DNA of 64,000 nt from contig CACMQN010000002.1 in assembly GCA_902615855.1 (NCBI GenBank), positions 84,054 through 148,053 of the forward strand, read 5' to 3'. The number at the start of each line of letters is the position of its first letter. Positions within the stretch are counted from its first letter, which is position 1. Source of the stretch: an uncultured Candidatus Actinomarina sp. (GTDB taxonomy: Bacteria > Actinomycetota > Acidimicrobiia > Actinomarinales > Actinomarinaceae). The notes beneath the pieces were generated by a model. It was not told where the DNA came from and did no database searches. It saw nothing but the letters and a program-made list of their open reading frames with translations. Positions 27,583 to 35,638 of the stretch are shown in pieces. Position numbers and translations under genes: made by a program.

Positions 27583-28090
27583 TGAAAAACAAATTGTTGA
27601 AATACAACTAAATAGAAATTTAAGAAGTGAAATTAAAGTAGCTGTCAAGTGTCATTTTGATCTTCCCATCGTAGTTGATGTCCCAAAAAACCTTGATGAT
27701 GGAACGCCATTTCCAACTATGTTTTGGCTCACATGCCCAATGTATATAAAAAAAGTTAGTACTTTAGAGTCTCACGGAATGGTCAAAGAGTTGGACAACC
27801 AACTTAATAGCAATAAGAAGCTCAGAAAATTGTGGTCAAAGAGACAAAAAAGTTATGAAAATGAAAGAAATAGAAAGTATCAAAGTGTAAAAAACACAGT
27901 ATCTCCAATTGGAGGTGTTGGAGGTACTGTAAATTCTATAAAATGTTTACATTCTCATTTAGCAGACGAATTAGTAACCGGAAAAAATATTGTAGGACAA
28001 ATAGTTTTAGAGAATGTTGGAGGTTGCAATTGTAAAGAACCTTGTGTGTTTGAGGGAAGTAAGAATGATAACTGGCGATCTGAATGGTAG
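27575..28090 (+). CDS. DUF501 domain protein
   Basis: About 171 residues from the GTG at 27575, which has GGA about seven bases upstream and overlaps the FtsB-like gene by eight; the track's ATG at 27545 would overlap it by 38. The signature DDGTPFPTMFWLTCPMYIKKVS_LES is that of DUF501, found in actinobacteria between the eno/ftsB pair and ppx. A later Cys cluster (CNCKEPC) near the C-terminus may bind metal. Function is not established. Confidence 0.82.
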   Translation: MTSEKQIVEIQLNRNLRSEIKVAVKCHFDLPIVVDVPKNLDDGTPFPTMFWLTCPMYIKKVSTLESHGMVKELDNQLNSNKKLRKLWSKRQKSYENERNRKYQSVKNTVSPIGGVGGTVNSIKCLHSHLADELVTGKNIVGQIVLENVGGCNCKEPCVFEGSKNDNWRSEW

Positions 28091-28980
28091 AAATTGGTGC
28101 AATTGACTGTGGTTCAAATTCAACAAGATTGCTCATATCTACAGTTGAAAATGGAAAGTTAGACAATCTACATAAAGAGCATCATGTTACGAGATTGAGT
28201 GACAACATTGATAGAACAGGTACGATTTCAAACGATTCAAAAAAAAGATTTTTTAAAGTACTTAGAAAATATATAAGAAAAATTGAAGAATATAAAGTAC
28301 AACAAGTTTTTTGTATCGGAACTGCAGTATTTAGAAATTCTAAGAATTCGGATGATGTTATAGATGAGGTAAAAAAAAGGTTTAATTTAGAAATTAAGAT
28401 GATTTCTGGAGAAGAGGAAGGGTTACTCACAACTTTAGGAGTACAGTCATCTTTTGAAAATTTAGAAAATTATTTGATAGTAGATATTGGAGGCCAAAGT
28501 ACAGAACTTATTACAGATATTGATCATAAGTTAGATATTCAATCTGAGAATATTGGAGTCGTATCGATGAGTGAAAATTACTTTAATGAAAATCCTATCA
28601 ATATTGACAAAGAGGAAACTGCAACAAATTTTTTAAATGATATTTTTCATTATAAAGATTATGGACATAGACAGTTAATTGGTGTCTCTGGAACTTTTAC
28701 ATCTCTTGGTTCTATATATTTAAATCAAAAAATTTATGATGAAAATGAGATTGATAAAATAATAATTTCTTATGACTCTGTTGAGAATATATATGAAAAA
28801 TTAAAAACATTGTCAGTACCACAAATAATAAGTACATATCCAAGTCTTGATCCAAAAAGAGCAGTGACTATAACTTCTGGATTATTTCTAGTAAAAAACT
28901 TGTTAAAAAAATATAAAATTACCCAACTAAAAGTTTCAAAAAGTGATATTTTAGAAGGGCTTATTCTAAAATATTTTTAG
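28084..28980 (+). CDS. ppx: Exopolyphosphatase / pppGpp phosphatase family (Ppx/GppA)
   Basis: 298 residues of the ASKHA fold: IGAIDCGSNSTRLLI at the N-terminus, GTAVFRNSKNSDD, ISGEEEGLL and YLIVDIGGQSTELI are the phosphate-binding and nucleotide motifs. It cleaves polyphosphate or pppGpp; the short form without a C-terminal HD domain is the actinobacterial Ppx type. It overlaps DUF501 by seven bases. Confidence 0.88.
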   Translation: MVEIGAIDCGSNSTRLLISTVENGKLDNLHKEHHVTRLSDNIDRTGTISNDSKKRFFKVLRKYIRKIEEYKVQQVFCIGTAVFRNSKNSDDVIDEVKKRFNLEIKMISGEEEGLLTTLGVQSSFENLENYLIVDIGGQSTELITDIDHKLDIQSENIGVVSMSENYFNENPINIDKEETATNFLNDIFHYKDYGHRQLIGVSGTFTSLGSIYLNQKIYDENEIDKIIISYDSVENIYEKLKTLSVPQIISTYPSLDPKRAVTITSGLFLVKNLLKKYKITQLKVSKSDILEGLILKYF

Positions 28981-28987
28981 TTTGGCT

Positions 28988-29071
28988 GCCCGGGTGGCGG
29001 AATTGGTAGACGCGACGGACTTAAAATCCGTTATTCGAAAGGATGTGGGGGTTCGAGTCCCCCCTCGGGCA
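28988..29071 (+). tRNA. tRNA-Leu (anticodon TAA)
   Basis: 84 bases with a long variable arm, as for class II tRNAs. The acceptor GCCCGGG pairs with CTCGGGC (one G-T), the anticodon arm is ACGGA-CTTAAAA-TCCGT (TAA), and the T arm GGGGG-TTCGAGT-CCCCC is clear. CCA is not encoded. It lies just after ppx. Confidence 0.97.
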
Positions 29072-29193
29072 CTTTTTATACATAATATGAATAAAAAAAT
29101 CAACTTAAATTAAAAAAGTTTCGACTTAATAATAGAATTTTTGGATAAATTAAATATTCTAAATATTGGCTAAAAGTTATCCTAATTTTTAGC

Positions 29194-29205
29194 ATACGTA
29201 CGTAT
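29194..29205. promoter_or_regulatory. 12-base palindrome upstream of the sugar ABC operon
   Basis: ATACGTACGTAT is a perfect palindrome 18 bases before the start of the substrate-binding gene, between tRNA-Leu and the operon, with GGGAG as the ribosome site after it. It could be a repressor operator, such as a LacI-type site, but no regulator gene is nearby and it may be chance in AT-rich DNA. Confidence 0.3.
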
Positions 29206-29223
29206 AAATAAGGGAGATAAATA

Positions 29224-30543
29224 ATGAGAAAGTCTATTTTTGGACTGTCTCTTCTTGCCTTAGCTTTAATCGCTGCAGCTTGTGGTGGAGGAAGCTTAGA
29301 GGGAGAAGAGGTTCTTGTATTTGGTGCCCCAGCAACTGACGGACCTGACGGAAAAGCTATTCAGGAAGTCTTCGATGATTTCACCGAAGAAACTGGAATT
29401 ATAGCTACTTACGTTGGATCAGAGAACTTCGAATCAGAAGTTCAAGTTCAACTTGAATCAGGAGATGTTCCTGACATTATCTACTGGCCTCAGCCAGGTG
29501 GTGTAGTTGATGCAGCTGAAAGAGGATTACTTACTCCTCTTACAGATTTAGGCATTGACTTAGATGAATATGAAGCACGTTACTCACCATATCTTGTGAG
29601 TCTAGGTACAGTTGACGGAGTTGCTTATGGAGGCGCTAACGCAGTTAACCTTAAGAGTATTGTTTGGTATCAACCAGCAGAATTTGAAAAAAGAGGATAT
29701 GAAATTCCAGAGACATGGGATGAAATGATAGCTCTTGCAGATCAAATTGTTGCTGAAGGTATGAATCCATTCTGTTTTGGAATGTATTCAAACGGTGCTA
29801 CAGGTTGGCTCGCAACTGACTGGATGGAAGATGTAATGCTTCGAACTGGTGGTGGAACTACAACATATGATCAATGGGTAAATCATGAAATACCATTTAA
29901 TGATCCAGCTGTTAAGCTCGCCGCTGAGTACTTGAGTCAGATTATGCATACACCTGACTACGTTGTTGGTGGAGTAGATGCAATTGTTTCTACAGCCTTC
30001 GGAAGCGCACAGGACCCAATGTTTGAAAAAGATGCAAATGGCAACCCAGGTTGCTTTATGCATAGACAAGCTTCATTCATTGTTGGTTACTGGCCTGAAG
30101 CCGCACAACCAGGAGCAGGAACAGAAACTACTGTATTCCCGTTCCCAGTAATAGATCCAAGCCTTCCAAAAGCTGCGCTTGGTGGTGGTGACATGTTCGC
30201 CGCTACAAATGATAGAGAAGCAACCGCTGCTCTCTTTCAATATCTATTACTTGATGATGAAGCATGGACACCTGTTGCAACAAACAGGAATGGACATGGA
30301 TCAACACGTATCACCGCAAACGTAAATTTCGATACTTCATTGTATGAACTAGAAATTACACGTGTTTTAGGTGCTACAATTAACGCTGCCTTAAGTGAAA
30401 ATGCATTCAGATTTGATGCATCAGACTTAATGCCAGTTGAAGTTGGTCAAGGTACTTTCTGGTCAGAAATGACAGAATTAGCAACTAATGGTCCAGGTTA
30501 TATTGATACTGCATTAAGCAATATCGAAAATTCTTGGCCGTAA
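29224..30543 (+). CDS. Sugar ABC transporter substrate-binding lipoprotein (alpha-glucoside type)
   Basis: 439 residues. A lipoprotein signal peptide with cleavage before Cys 20 (LALALIAAAC) is followed by a solute-binding fold of extracellular family 1. The Gly-rich start and the late GGGDMFAATNDREAT and NRNGHGSTRI resemble alpha-glucoside binding proteins (AglE-like). It is the first gene of an operon with two permeases, a secreted protein and a ROK kinase. Its codon use looks more GC-rich than its neighbours, which fits high expression. Confidence 0.88.
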   Translation: MRKSIFGLSLLALALIAAACGGGSLEGEEVLVFGAPATDGPDGKAIQEVFDDFTEETGIIATYVGSENFESEVQVQLESGDVPDIIYWPQPGGVVDAAERGLLTPLTDLGIDLDEYEARYSPYLVSLGTVDGVAYGGANAVNLKSIVWYQPAEFEKRGYEIPETWDEMIALADQIVAEGMNPFCFGMYSNGATGWLATDWMEDVMLRTGGGTTTYDQWVNHEIPFNDPAVKLAAEYLSQIMHTPDYVVGGVDAIVSTAFGSAQDPMFEKDANGNPGCFMHRQASFIVGYWPEAAQPGAGTETTVFPFPVIDPSLPKAALGGGDMFAATNDREATAALFQYLLLDDEAWTPVATNRNGHGSTRITANVNFDTSLYELEITRVLGATINAALSENAFRFDASDLMPVEVGQGTFWSEMTELATNGPGYIDTALSNIENSWP

Positions 30544-30563
30544 ACCAAATTAAAAATTAAGAT

Positions 30564-30596
30564 TATAGCCACCTTAAAGGTGGCTATACTCTTTGA
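30564..30596 (+). terminator. Hairpin between the binding-protein and permease genes
   Basis: Stem TATAGCCACC / GGTGGCTATA (ten pairs, five-base loop) starts 20 bases after the binding-protein stop and is followed by CTCTTT. The weak T-run suggests a leaky terminator or an mRNA-stabilising hairpin that keeps the binding protein at higher level than the permeases. Confidence 0.65.
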
Positions 30597-30648
30597 AGCG
30601 AAAAAATAATCCGTTTAAAATGGTAAGAAATACTTTGAGGGGTTAAAT

Positions 30649-31881
30649 ATTAAAGACAACAAACTTTTTAACGTTGGGATAAGAGTAATTTCTCTAGGAG
30701 TATTTCCACTTTTTTGGTTTTTATCTCAAGCAATTTTATTTAGAGAACTTAGTAGAACTTTACCAAGACCTGTTCTTGTAATACTTGCAATTATTATTGG
30801 CTCAACTTTCATATTCTTGCTTTACTTGGGAATGAATAAATTGATTAATTTTGCACCTGAGCGATATCATGAAGGACTTTATGGTGCAATGTTTGTTGGG
30901 CCGGCAATATTTCTTCTTGGATTATTTTTACTATATCCAGCAATCAGAACTATTTATTTAAGCTTCTTTGATAAAAGAGGCAACAATTTTATTGGATTAG
31001 AAAATTATGTATGGTCTTTTTCAGATCGATTAATGTTAATTACAATTCGCAATCAAATAATCTGGCTTGTTGGTGTTGTTACCTTAGTAATTTTGTTTGG
31101 ATTAGTTGTGGGATACATTTCTGATAGATTAAAAAGAGGAGAAGCTTTCTTTAAATCAGTAATATTTATGCCTATGGCTATATCTGCAGTTGGTTCAAGT
31201 GCTATATTTAAATTCATTTATGAGTACCGGCCGCCACCTTTAACACAAATAGGTCTTATTAACGGTATAAGAGTAGGTATTGGTAACGATGTAAATGGAA
31301 ATGAATGTGGAAACAATGTAATTTTAAACGATGGTTCAAAGTTAGATTATGTTAACGATGGTTGCTTAAGGCCAATTGGCTGGATACAACAAAGAGACTT
31401 GACTAACCTGCCATCTTTTGAAAATATATCTAGTGGAGACTTCTTTTTAAATTTATTTGTTAACTTTCCTATCAACACCGTACTTTTAATGCTTGTAATG
31501 GTTTGGATGTTTACAGGATTTGCGATGGTAGTTTTCTCTGCAGCAATAAAAGCTATTCCTACTGAAATTACTGAAGCTGGACAAATAGATGGGGCATCAG
31601 AAGGAAAAATATTTATGTCTATAGTCATCCCATACCTTAAAACAACTATTTTGGTCGTTGCTACTTACATGACAGTTTCAGTTCTAAAAGCTTTTGATAT
31701 TATATATGTAACTACGAGAGGTGATTTCGAAACTAACTTATTAGCAGTTAAGATGTTAGACGAATTTGCAAAATTTCTTAACCAAGGTAGATCAGCTGCA
31801 GTAGCAGTAATAATTTTTATAAGCGTCATACCAATTATTATTTTGAATCTAATAAGAAACAGGAGTGAGGCTAAATCATGA
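30649..31881 (+). CDS. Sugar ABC transporter permease 1 (probable AUU start)
   Basis: The track opens this gene at a TTG (30817) inside a hydrophobic stretch. The frame is open back to 30619 and encodes two further membrane-type segments (VISLGVFPLFWFLS and VLVILAIIIGSTFIFL). No ATG, GTG or TTG lies in that part, but an ATT at 30649 has GAGGGG six bases upstream, so I take it as the start (410 residues). The longer N-terminus with extra helices fits AglF-type permeases. The EAG-like loop reads EITEAGQIDGASEGKIFMSIVIP, the contact site for the ATPase. It overlaps the next permease gene by four bases. Confidence 0.82.
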   Translation: MKDNKLFNVGIRVISLGVFPLFWFLSQAILFRELSRTLPRPVLVILAIIIGSTFIFLLYLGMNKLINFAPERYHEGLYGAMFVGPAIFLLGLFLLYPAIRTIYLSFFDKRGNNFIGLENYVWSFSDRLMLITIRNQIIWLVGVVTLVILFGLVVGYISDRLKRGEAFFKSVIFMPMAISAVGSSAIFKFIYEYRPPPLTQIGLINGIRVGIGNDVNGNECGNNVILNDGSKLDYVNDGCLRPIGWIQQRDLTNLPSFENISSGDFFLNLFVNFPINTVLLMLVMVWMFTGFAMVVFSAAIKAIPTEITEAGQIDGASEGKIFMSIVIPYLKTTILVVATYMTVSVLKAFDIIYVTTRGDFETNLLAVKMLDEFAKFLNQGRSAAVAVIIFISVIPIIILNLIRNRSEAKS

Positions 31882-32777
31882 ATTCACAAGTACAAAAATG
31901 GTATGATAAACCAATTTCAAAAATAATTCTTGTAACCATAGCGTTAACCTGGGTGCTACCTTATTTCGGATTTGTACTTAGTTCATTTAGACCTGGTGAC
32001 TCAATAAAAAGAACTTCATGGTGGAATTCTGTAGTCACAGGAGATTTTATCAGAGAATTTACTTTTGAAAATTATACGGAAATACTTTTTGCAGAAAATT
32101 TGAGTAGGTCATTTTTTAATTCATTTGCAGTTACTATTCCTTCTACAATTATTCCAATTACTATTGCAGCATTTGCAGCATATGCATTTGCTTTTATCGA
32201 TTTTAAGGGAAAAGATATAGCTTTTTTATTTGTAGTTGCAATGATGATTGTTCCTCTTCAAATGTCGTTAATACCATTAATTAAGTTATTTAGTAAAGGT
32301 GCAGTACTATTTGGCGTCACTGTAATTCCTGAACTGAGTATTAACGGAACTTTCGTTGCAGTTTGGTTCGCTCATACGGGTTTTGGATTACCGTTAGCGA
32401 CATTTTTATTGAGAGATTTTATGATGGGACTACCAAAAAGTGTGATTGAATCCGCAAAAATCGACGGTGCATCTCATCTAACTACTTTTTTTCGATTAGC
32501 GTTACCTTTGTCAGTTGCTGGTATTGCAGCTTTTGCAACTTTTCAGTTTTTATGGGTTTATAATGATTTCCTTGTAGCGAATGTGTTTTTAGGTATTCGA
32601 CCTCAAAATATGGTTGTCACATCACATGTAGCACAATTGGCAGTTGGAGCTTACGGTGAAGCATGGCATTTAAGAACATCGGGTGCCGTAATTTCTATGA
32701 TTGTACCTTTAATTGTATTTTTTAGCTTGCAAAGATTTTTTATTCGAGGACTTATTGGAGGAGCAGTAAAGGGTTGA
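31878..32777 (+). CDS. Sugar ABC transporter permease 2
   Basis: 299 residues with six membrane helices; the ATPase-docking loop is PKSVIESAKIDGASHLTTFFRLALPLS. This is the MalG/AglG-type second permease, partner of permease 1. It ends overlapping the TTG start of the secreted-protein gene by four bases. Confidence 0.93.
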   Translation: MNSQVQKWYDKPISKIILVTIALTWVLPYFGFVLSSFRPGDSIKRTSWWNSVVTGDFIREFTFENYTEILFAENLSRSFFNSFAVTIPSTIIPITIAAFAAYAFAFIDFKGKDIAFLFVVAMMIVPLQMSLIPLIKLFSKGAVLFGVTVIPELSINGTFVAVWFAHTGFGLPLATFLLRDFMMGLPKSVIESAKIDGASHLTTFFRLALPLSVAGIAAFATFQFLWVYNDFLVANVFLGIRPQNMVVTSHVAQLAVGAYGEAWHLRTSGAVISMIVPLIVFFSLQRFFIRGLIGGAVKG

Positions 32778-33364
32778 AACCCATAAAAATTACATTATTG
32801 ATTTTTGTATTTTCATTTTGCTCACTCATTCAAACCTATAATTACGAATTCAACATCGAAGATGACCCTAATATTTTTGATGGAAGATTATTAATTAATA
32901 CAACTGAAAGCTCTTTCTCTAATGACACAATAAATTTAGACATTCAACTATTTCCAAATAGTCCTGATGTAATTGAGTATTATATTTTAACTTTTGATAT
33001 GAAGTTTAGAGAAGACTATGAGAGTGATTTTGATGGAGTTTGCATTGGTCCAACTTGGGAGAGAAATAAACCTGGTGAGTTAAAAATAATATTAACTAAA
33101 GAGAATAATTTTAAGTCAAGAATTGATGGGGACCTTCAAGAAGAGTCACTAAGAGATGGATGTAATAACTACATATATTATTTAAGATATTTTGAAGCAG
33201 TTCTGTCGAATGATAAGAAAATATTATATGGGGTAGCAACAGATTATGCAGAACTTTATCCAGATGCACCTAATTACTGGTTGCTAAATAAAAATAATGA
33301 AATTGAAAAAATTGGGTCTACTAACATAAAAAAATATAGTTTAAATTTTGAGTTGAGCAAATAA
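32774..33364 (+). CDS. Hypothetical secreted protein in the sugar-uptake operon
   Basis: 196 residues from a TTG start overlapping the previous stop by four bases. An N-terminal hydrophobic stretch (ITLLIFVFSFCSLI) looks like a signal peptide or anchor, and the rest is a beta-rich, acidic domain with two cysteines (VCIGPTW, DGCNNY). No family recognised. Operon position between permease and sugar kinase suggests an exported accessory protein, but that is inference. Confidence 0.6.
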   Translation: MKPIKITLLIFVFSFCSLIQTYNYEFNIEDDPNIFDGRLLINTTESSFSNDTINLDIQLFPNSPDVIEYYILTFDMKFREDYESDFDGVCIGPTWERNKPGELKIILTKENNFKSRIDGDLQEESLRDGCNNYIYYLRYFEAVLSNDKKILYGVATDYAELYPDAPNYWLLNKNNEIEKIGSTNIKKYSLNFELSK

Positions 33365-34258
33365 ATGAAAATTGGTATTGATTGGGGTGGAACAAAAATC
33401 GAGGGTATTTCTATTGACCCTATGAATGGGACAGAATTAAATAGAATTCGTGTTGACTCTCCTAAAGAGAATTACGAAGAAATTGTCTCAAAGGTTATCG
33501 AAGTAATTAAAGAACTATCAAAAGATTCTAAAAATTTTACAGTTGGTATTGGTATGCCTGGATCAATTCATCCTGAAACAAATCTTGTTCAAGTATCAAA
33601 TACTAAAGCCCTTGAAGGTAAACCAGTAAAATCAGATATTGAAACAAAGCTAGGATATGAAATAAAGATAGCCAACGATGCTGATTGTTTAGCATTATCA
33701 GAGGCTGTGGATGGAGCAGGCAAAGATTACAAAAGTGTTTTTGCAGTAATTCTTGGCACTGGGGTAGGTGCAGGTTATTCCTACGATAAAAAAATAATAG
33801 TTGGTCCAAACAAGCTCACTGGAGAGTGGGGCCAGAACCCTATACCTGGACCAATGGATGAATACGAAAAAAGTGTAAAAAGACATTGCGGAAGAGTTGG
33901 AGCAATTGAAGTGTTTTTATCTGGCCCTGGTCTAGAAAATTATTACGAGTATAAAACTAAATCAAAAATCCCATCTAGAGAAATAGTTTCTCTCTATCAA
34001 AAAAAAGATTCAGTTGCAGGAGAAGTAATGAATGTTTATTTTGAAAGAATTGCGAGATCATTTAGTTCGTTTGTAAACATTTTAGATCCAGATATTATTG
34101 TCTGCGGAGGTGGTATGTCTGAAATTGGTGGAATTTATGATGAAGTTCCTAAGAGAATAATTCCATATATTGCCTCAAATTTTTTCCTAACACCAATTGT
34201 GAAAGCAGCTCACGGCTCTTCAAGCGGTGTTAGAGGAGCAGCGCATTTATGGAATTAA
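33365..34258 (+). CDS. ROK family sugar kinase
   Basis: 297 residues with the ROK ATPase motifs GIDWGGTKIEG, GIGMPGSI, ANDADCLALSEA and GTGVGAGY. It should phosphorylate the sugar imported by the operon (glucose or fructose type). The zinc-binding C-G-x2-G-C-x-E pattern of most ROK proteins reads HCGRVGAIE here, so at least one expected cysteine is Ala and the zinc site is probably absent. It starts directly after the preceding stop. Confidence 0.88.
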   Translation: MKIGIDWGGTKIEGISIDPMNGTELNRIRVDSPKENYEEIVSKVIEVIKELSKDSKNFTVGIGMPGSIHPETNLVQVSNTKALEGKPVKSDIETKLGYEIKIANDADCLALSEAVDGAGKDYKSVFAVILGTGVGAGYSYDKKIIVGPNKLTGEWGQNPIPGPMDEYEKSVKRHCGRVGAIEVFLSGPGLENYYEYKTKSKIPSREIVSLYQKKDSVAGEVMNVYFERIARSFSSFVNILDPDIIVCGGGMSEIGGIYDEVPKRIIPYIASNFFLTPIVKAAHGSSSGVRGAAHLWN

Positions 34259-34399
34259 TAGTAAAGAATTTATTTATCCAATTTTAATTCTTACAGCTAC
34301 AGTCAATTTATGTAATAGATATATCCAAACAGCTTCTTAATTTCTATATTTTTCAAAAACGATTATTAAAAAAAGAAATTAGATAATAAAAAATATTTT
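34259..34399. other. Intergenic gap between convergent genes
   Basis: 141 AT-rich bases between the ROK kinase and the convergent ATPase gene. I see no strong hairpin, tRNA or open frame. Confidence 0.5.
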
Positions 34400-35575
34400 T
34401 TATAAAGCATCTCCAGTTTCAGGATCAAAGAAATGAAGTTTTGATGGGTCAATTTTAAGTTCTATTTCTTCTCCCTCGATAACTGTTGAGTTTGGATTTA
34501 TTCTTGCAATAAATTTTGTATTGTCTCCTAAAACAGAAATATCCTCACCTTCATCAGCTAAGATTTCCTCAATTGCTTCAGTTTGAACAGGATTTATATC
34601 TTTATAAAAATGAATATATGAATCGGAACCAAGTTGTTCTAAAAGAGAAACACTTACCTTAATACTTGCTGAATACTCGCTTGTATTTGCATAGTTTCCA
34701 TCTTCAAAAGCTTCTGGCCTAATACCCATTACAATTTCTTTGTTTTCATAGGATTTTAATTTTTCTAACTTATCACCTTTATAATCAATTTGATCATTTC
34801 CAAAGTTAAGATTAATTAAGTTCTTCTTCACTCCTACATTTGCATAAACAAAGTTCATAGAAGGACTACCAATAAATCCTGCTACAAAAATATTCTTAGG
34901 ATTTAGATAAATCTCTCTTGGAGTATCAATTTGTTGCAACTCACCTTTTCTAATCACTGCAACTCTATCACCCATAGTCATTGCTTCAACTTGGTCATGA
35001 GTAACATATAAAGTTGTTGTTTGTAATTGTGTGTGAAGCTGTCCCAATTCTGCTCTCATTTGTACTCTCAATTTTGCATCTAAGTTTGAAAGTGGTTCAT
35101 CCATGAGGAACGCTTGAGGATTTCTAACAATAGCTCTACCCATTGCCACCCTTTGTCTCTGTCCACCTGATAAAGCTTTTGGTTTTCTGTCTAATAACTC
35201 ACTTATCTCAAGTGTCTTAGCTGCATCTTTAACTTTTTGATCTATTTCGTCTTTTGGTAATTTCCTTAGTTTTAGAGAAAAAGCCATATTGTCAAAAACT
35301 GACATGTGTGGATACAGCGCATAATTTTGAAAAACCATAGCTATATCACGATCTTTTGGAGCTACATCGTTGACAGTTTTGTCGCCAATTGAAATTTCAC
35401 CTTCAGTTATATCCTCAAGACCTGCAACCATTCTAAGTAGAGTAGTTTTACCACAACCAGAAGGCCCAACAAGAACTACAAACTCTCCATCATTTATAGT
35501 GATATTTACATCTTCCAGTGCTCTTGTGCCATTCGGGTAAATTTTCCCGGCAGATTTGATATCAATTGCTCCCAT
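34400..35575 (-). CDS. Sugar ABC transporter ATP-binding protein (MsmK/UgpC type)
   Basis: 391 residues. Walker A GPSGCGKTT, Q-loop VFQNYALYPHM, signature LSGGQRQRVAMGRA and Walker B AFLMDEPLSNLDAKLR are followed by a C-terminal OB/TOBE regulatory domain. This is the shared ATPase of CUT1 sugar importers and would energise the two permeases in the operon next to it. It is convergent with that operon and so must be transcribed separately. Confidence 0.93.
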   Translation of the reverse strand: MGAIDIKSAGKIYPNGTRALEDVNITINDGEFVVLVGPSGCGKTTLLRMVAGLEDITEGEISIGDKTVNDVAPKDRDIAMVFQNYALYPHMSVFDNMAFSLKLRKLPKDEIDQKVKDAAKTLEISELLDRKPKALSGGQRQRVAMGRAIVRNPQAFLMDEPLSNLDAKLRVQMRAELGQLHTQLQTTTLYVTHDQVEAMTMGDRVAVIRKGELQQIDTPREIYLNPKNIFVAGFIGSPSMNFVYANVGVKKNLINLNFGNDQIDYKGDKLEKLKSYENKEIVMGIRPEAFEDGNYANTSEYSASIKVSVSLLEQLGSDSYIHFYKDINPVQTEAIEEILADEGEDISVLGDNTKFIARINPNSTVIEGEEIELKIDPSKLHFFDPETGDAL

Positions 35576-35638
35576 ACAAAAGTAATTTTAACCATATAAT
35601 TTTCAATTTAAAAATGAATTCAATCTTATAATATTTTT

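Noticed and set aside
29072-29193. Possible small RNA or riboswitch before the sugar operon
   Set aside because: No stable stem or known riboswitch core visible; only the short palindrome at 29194 stands out.
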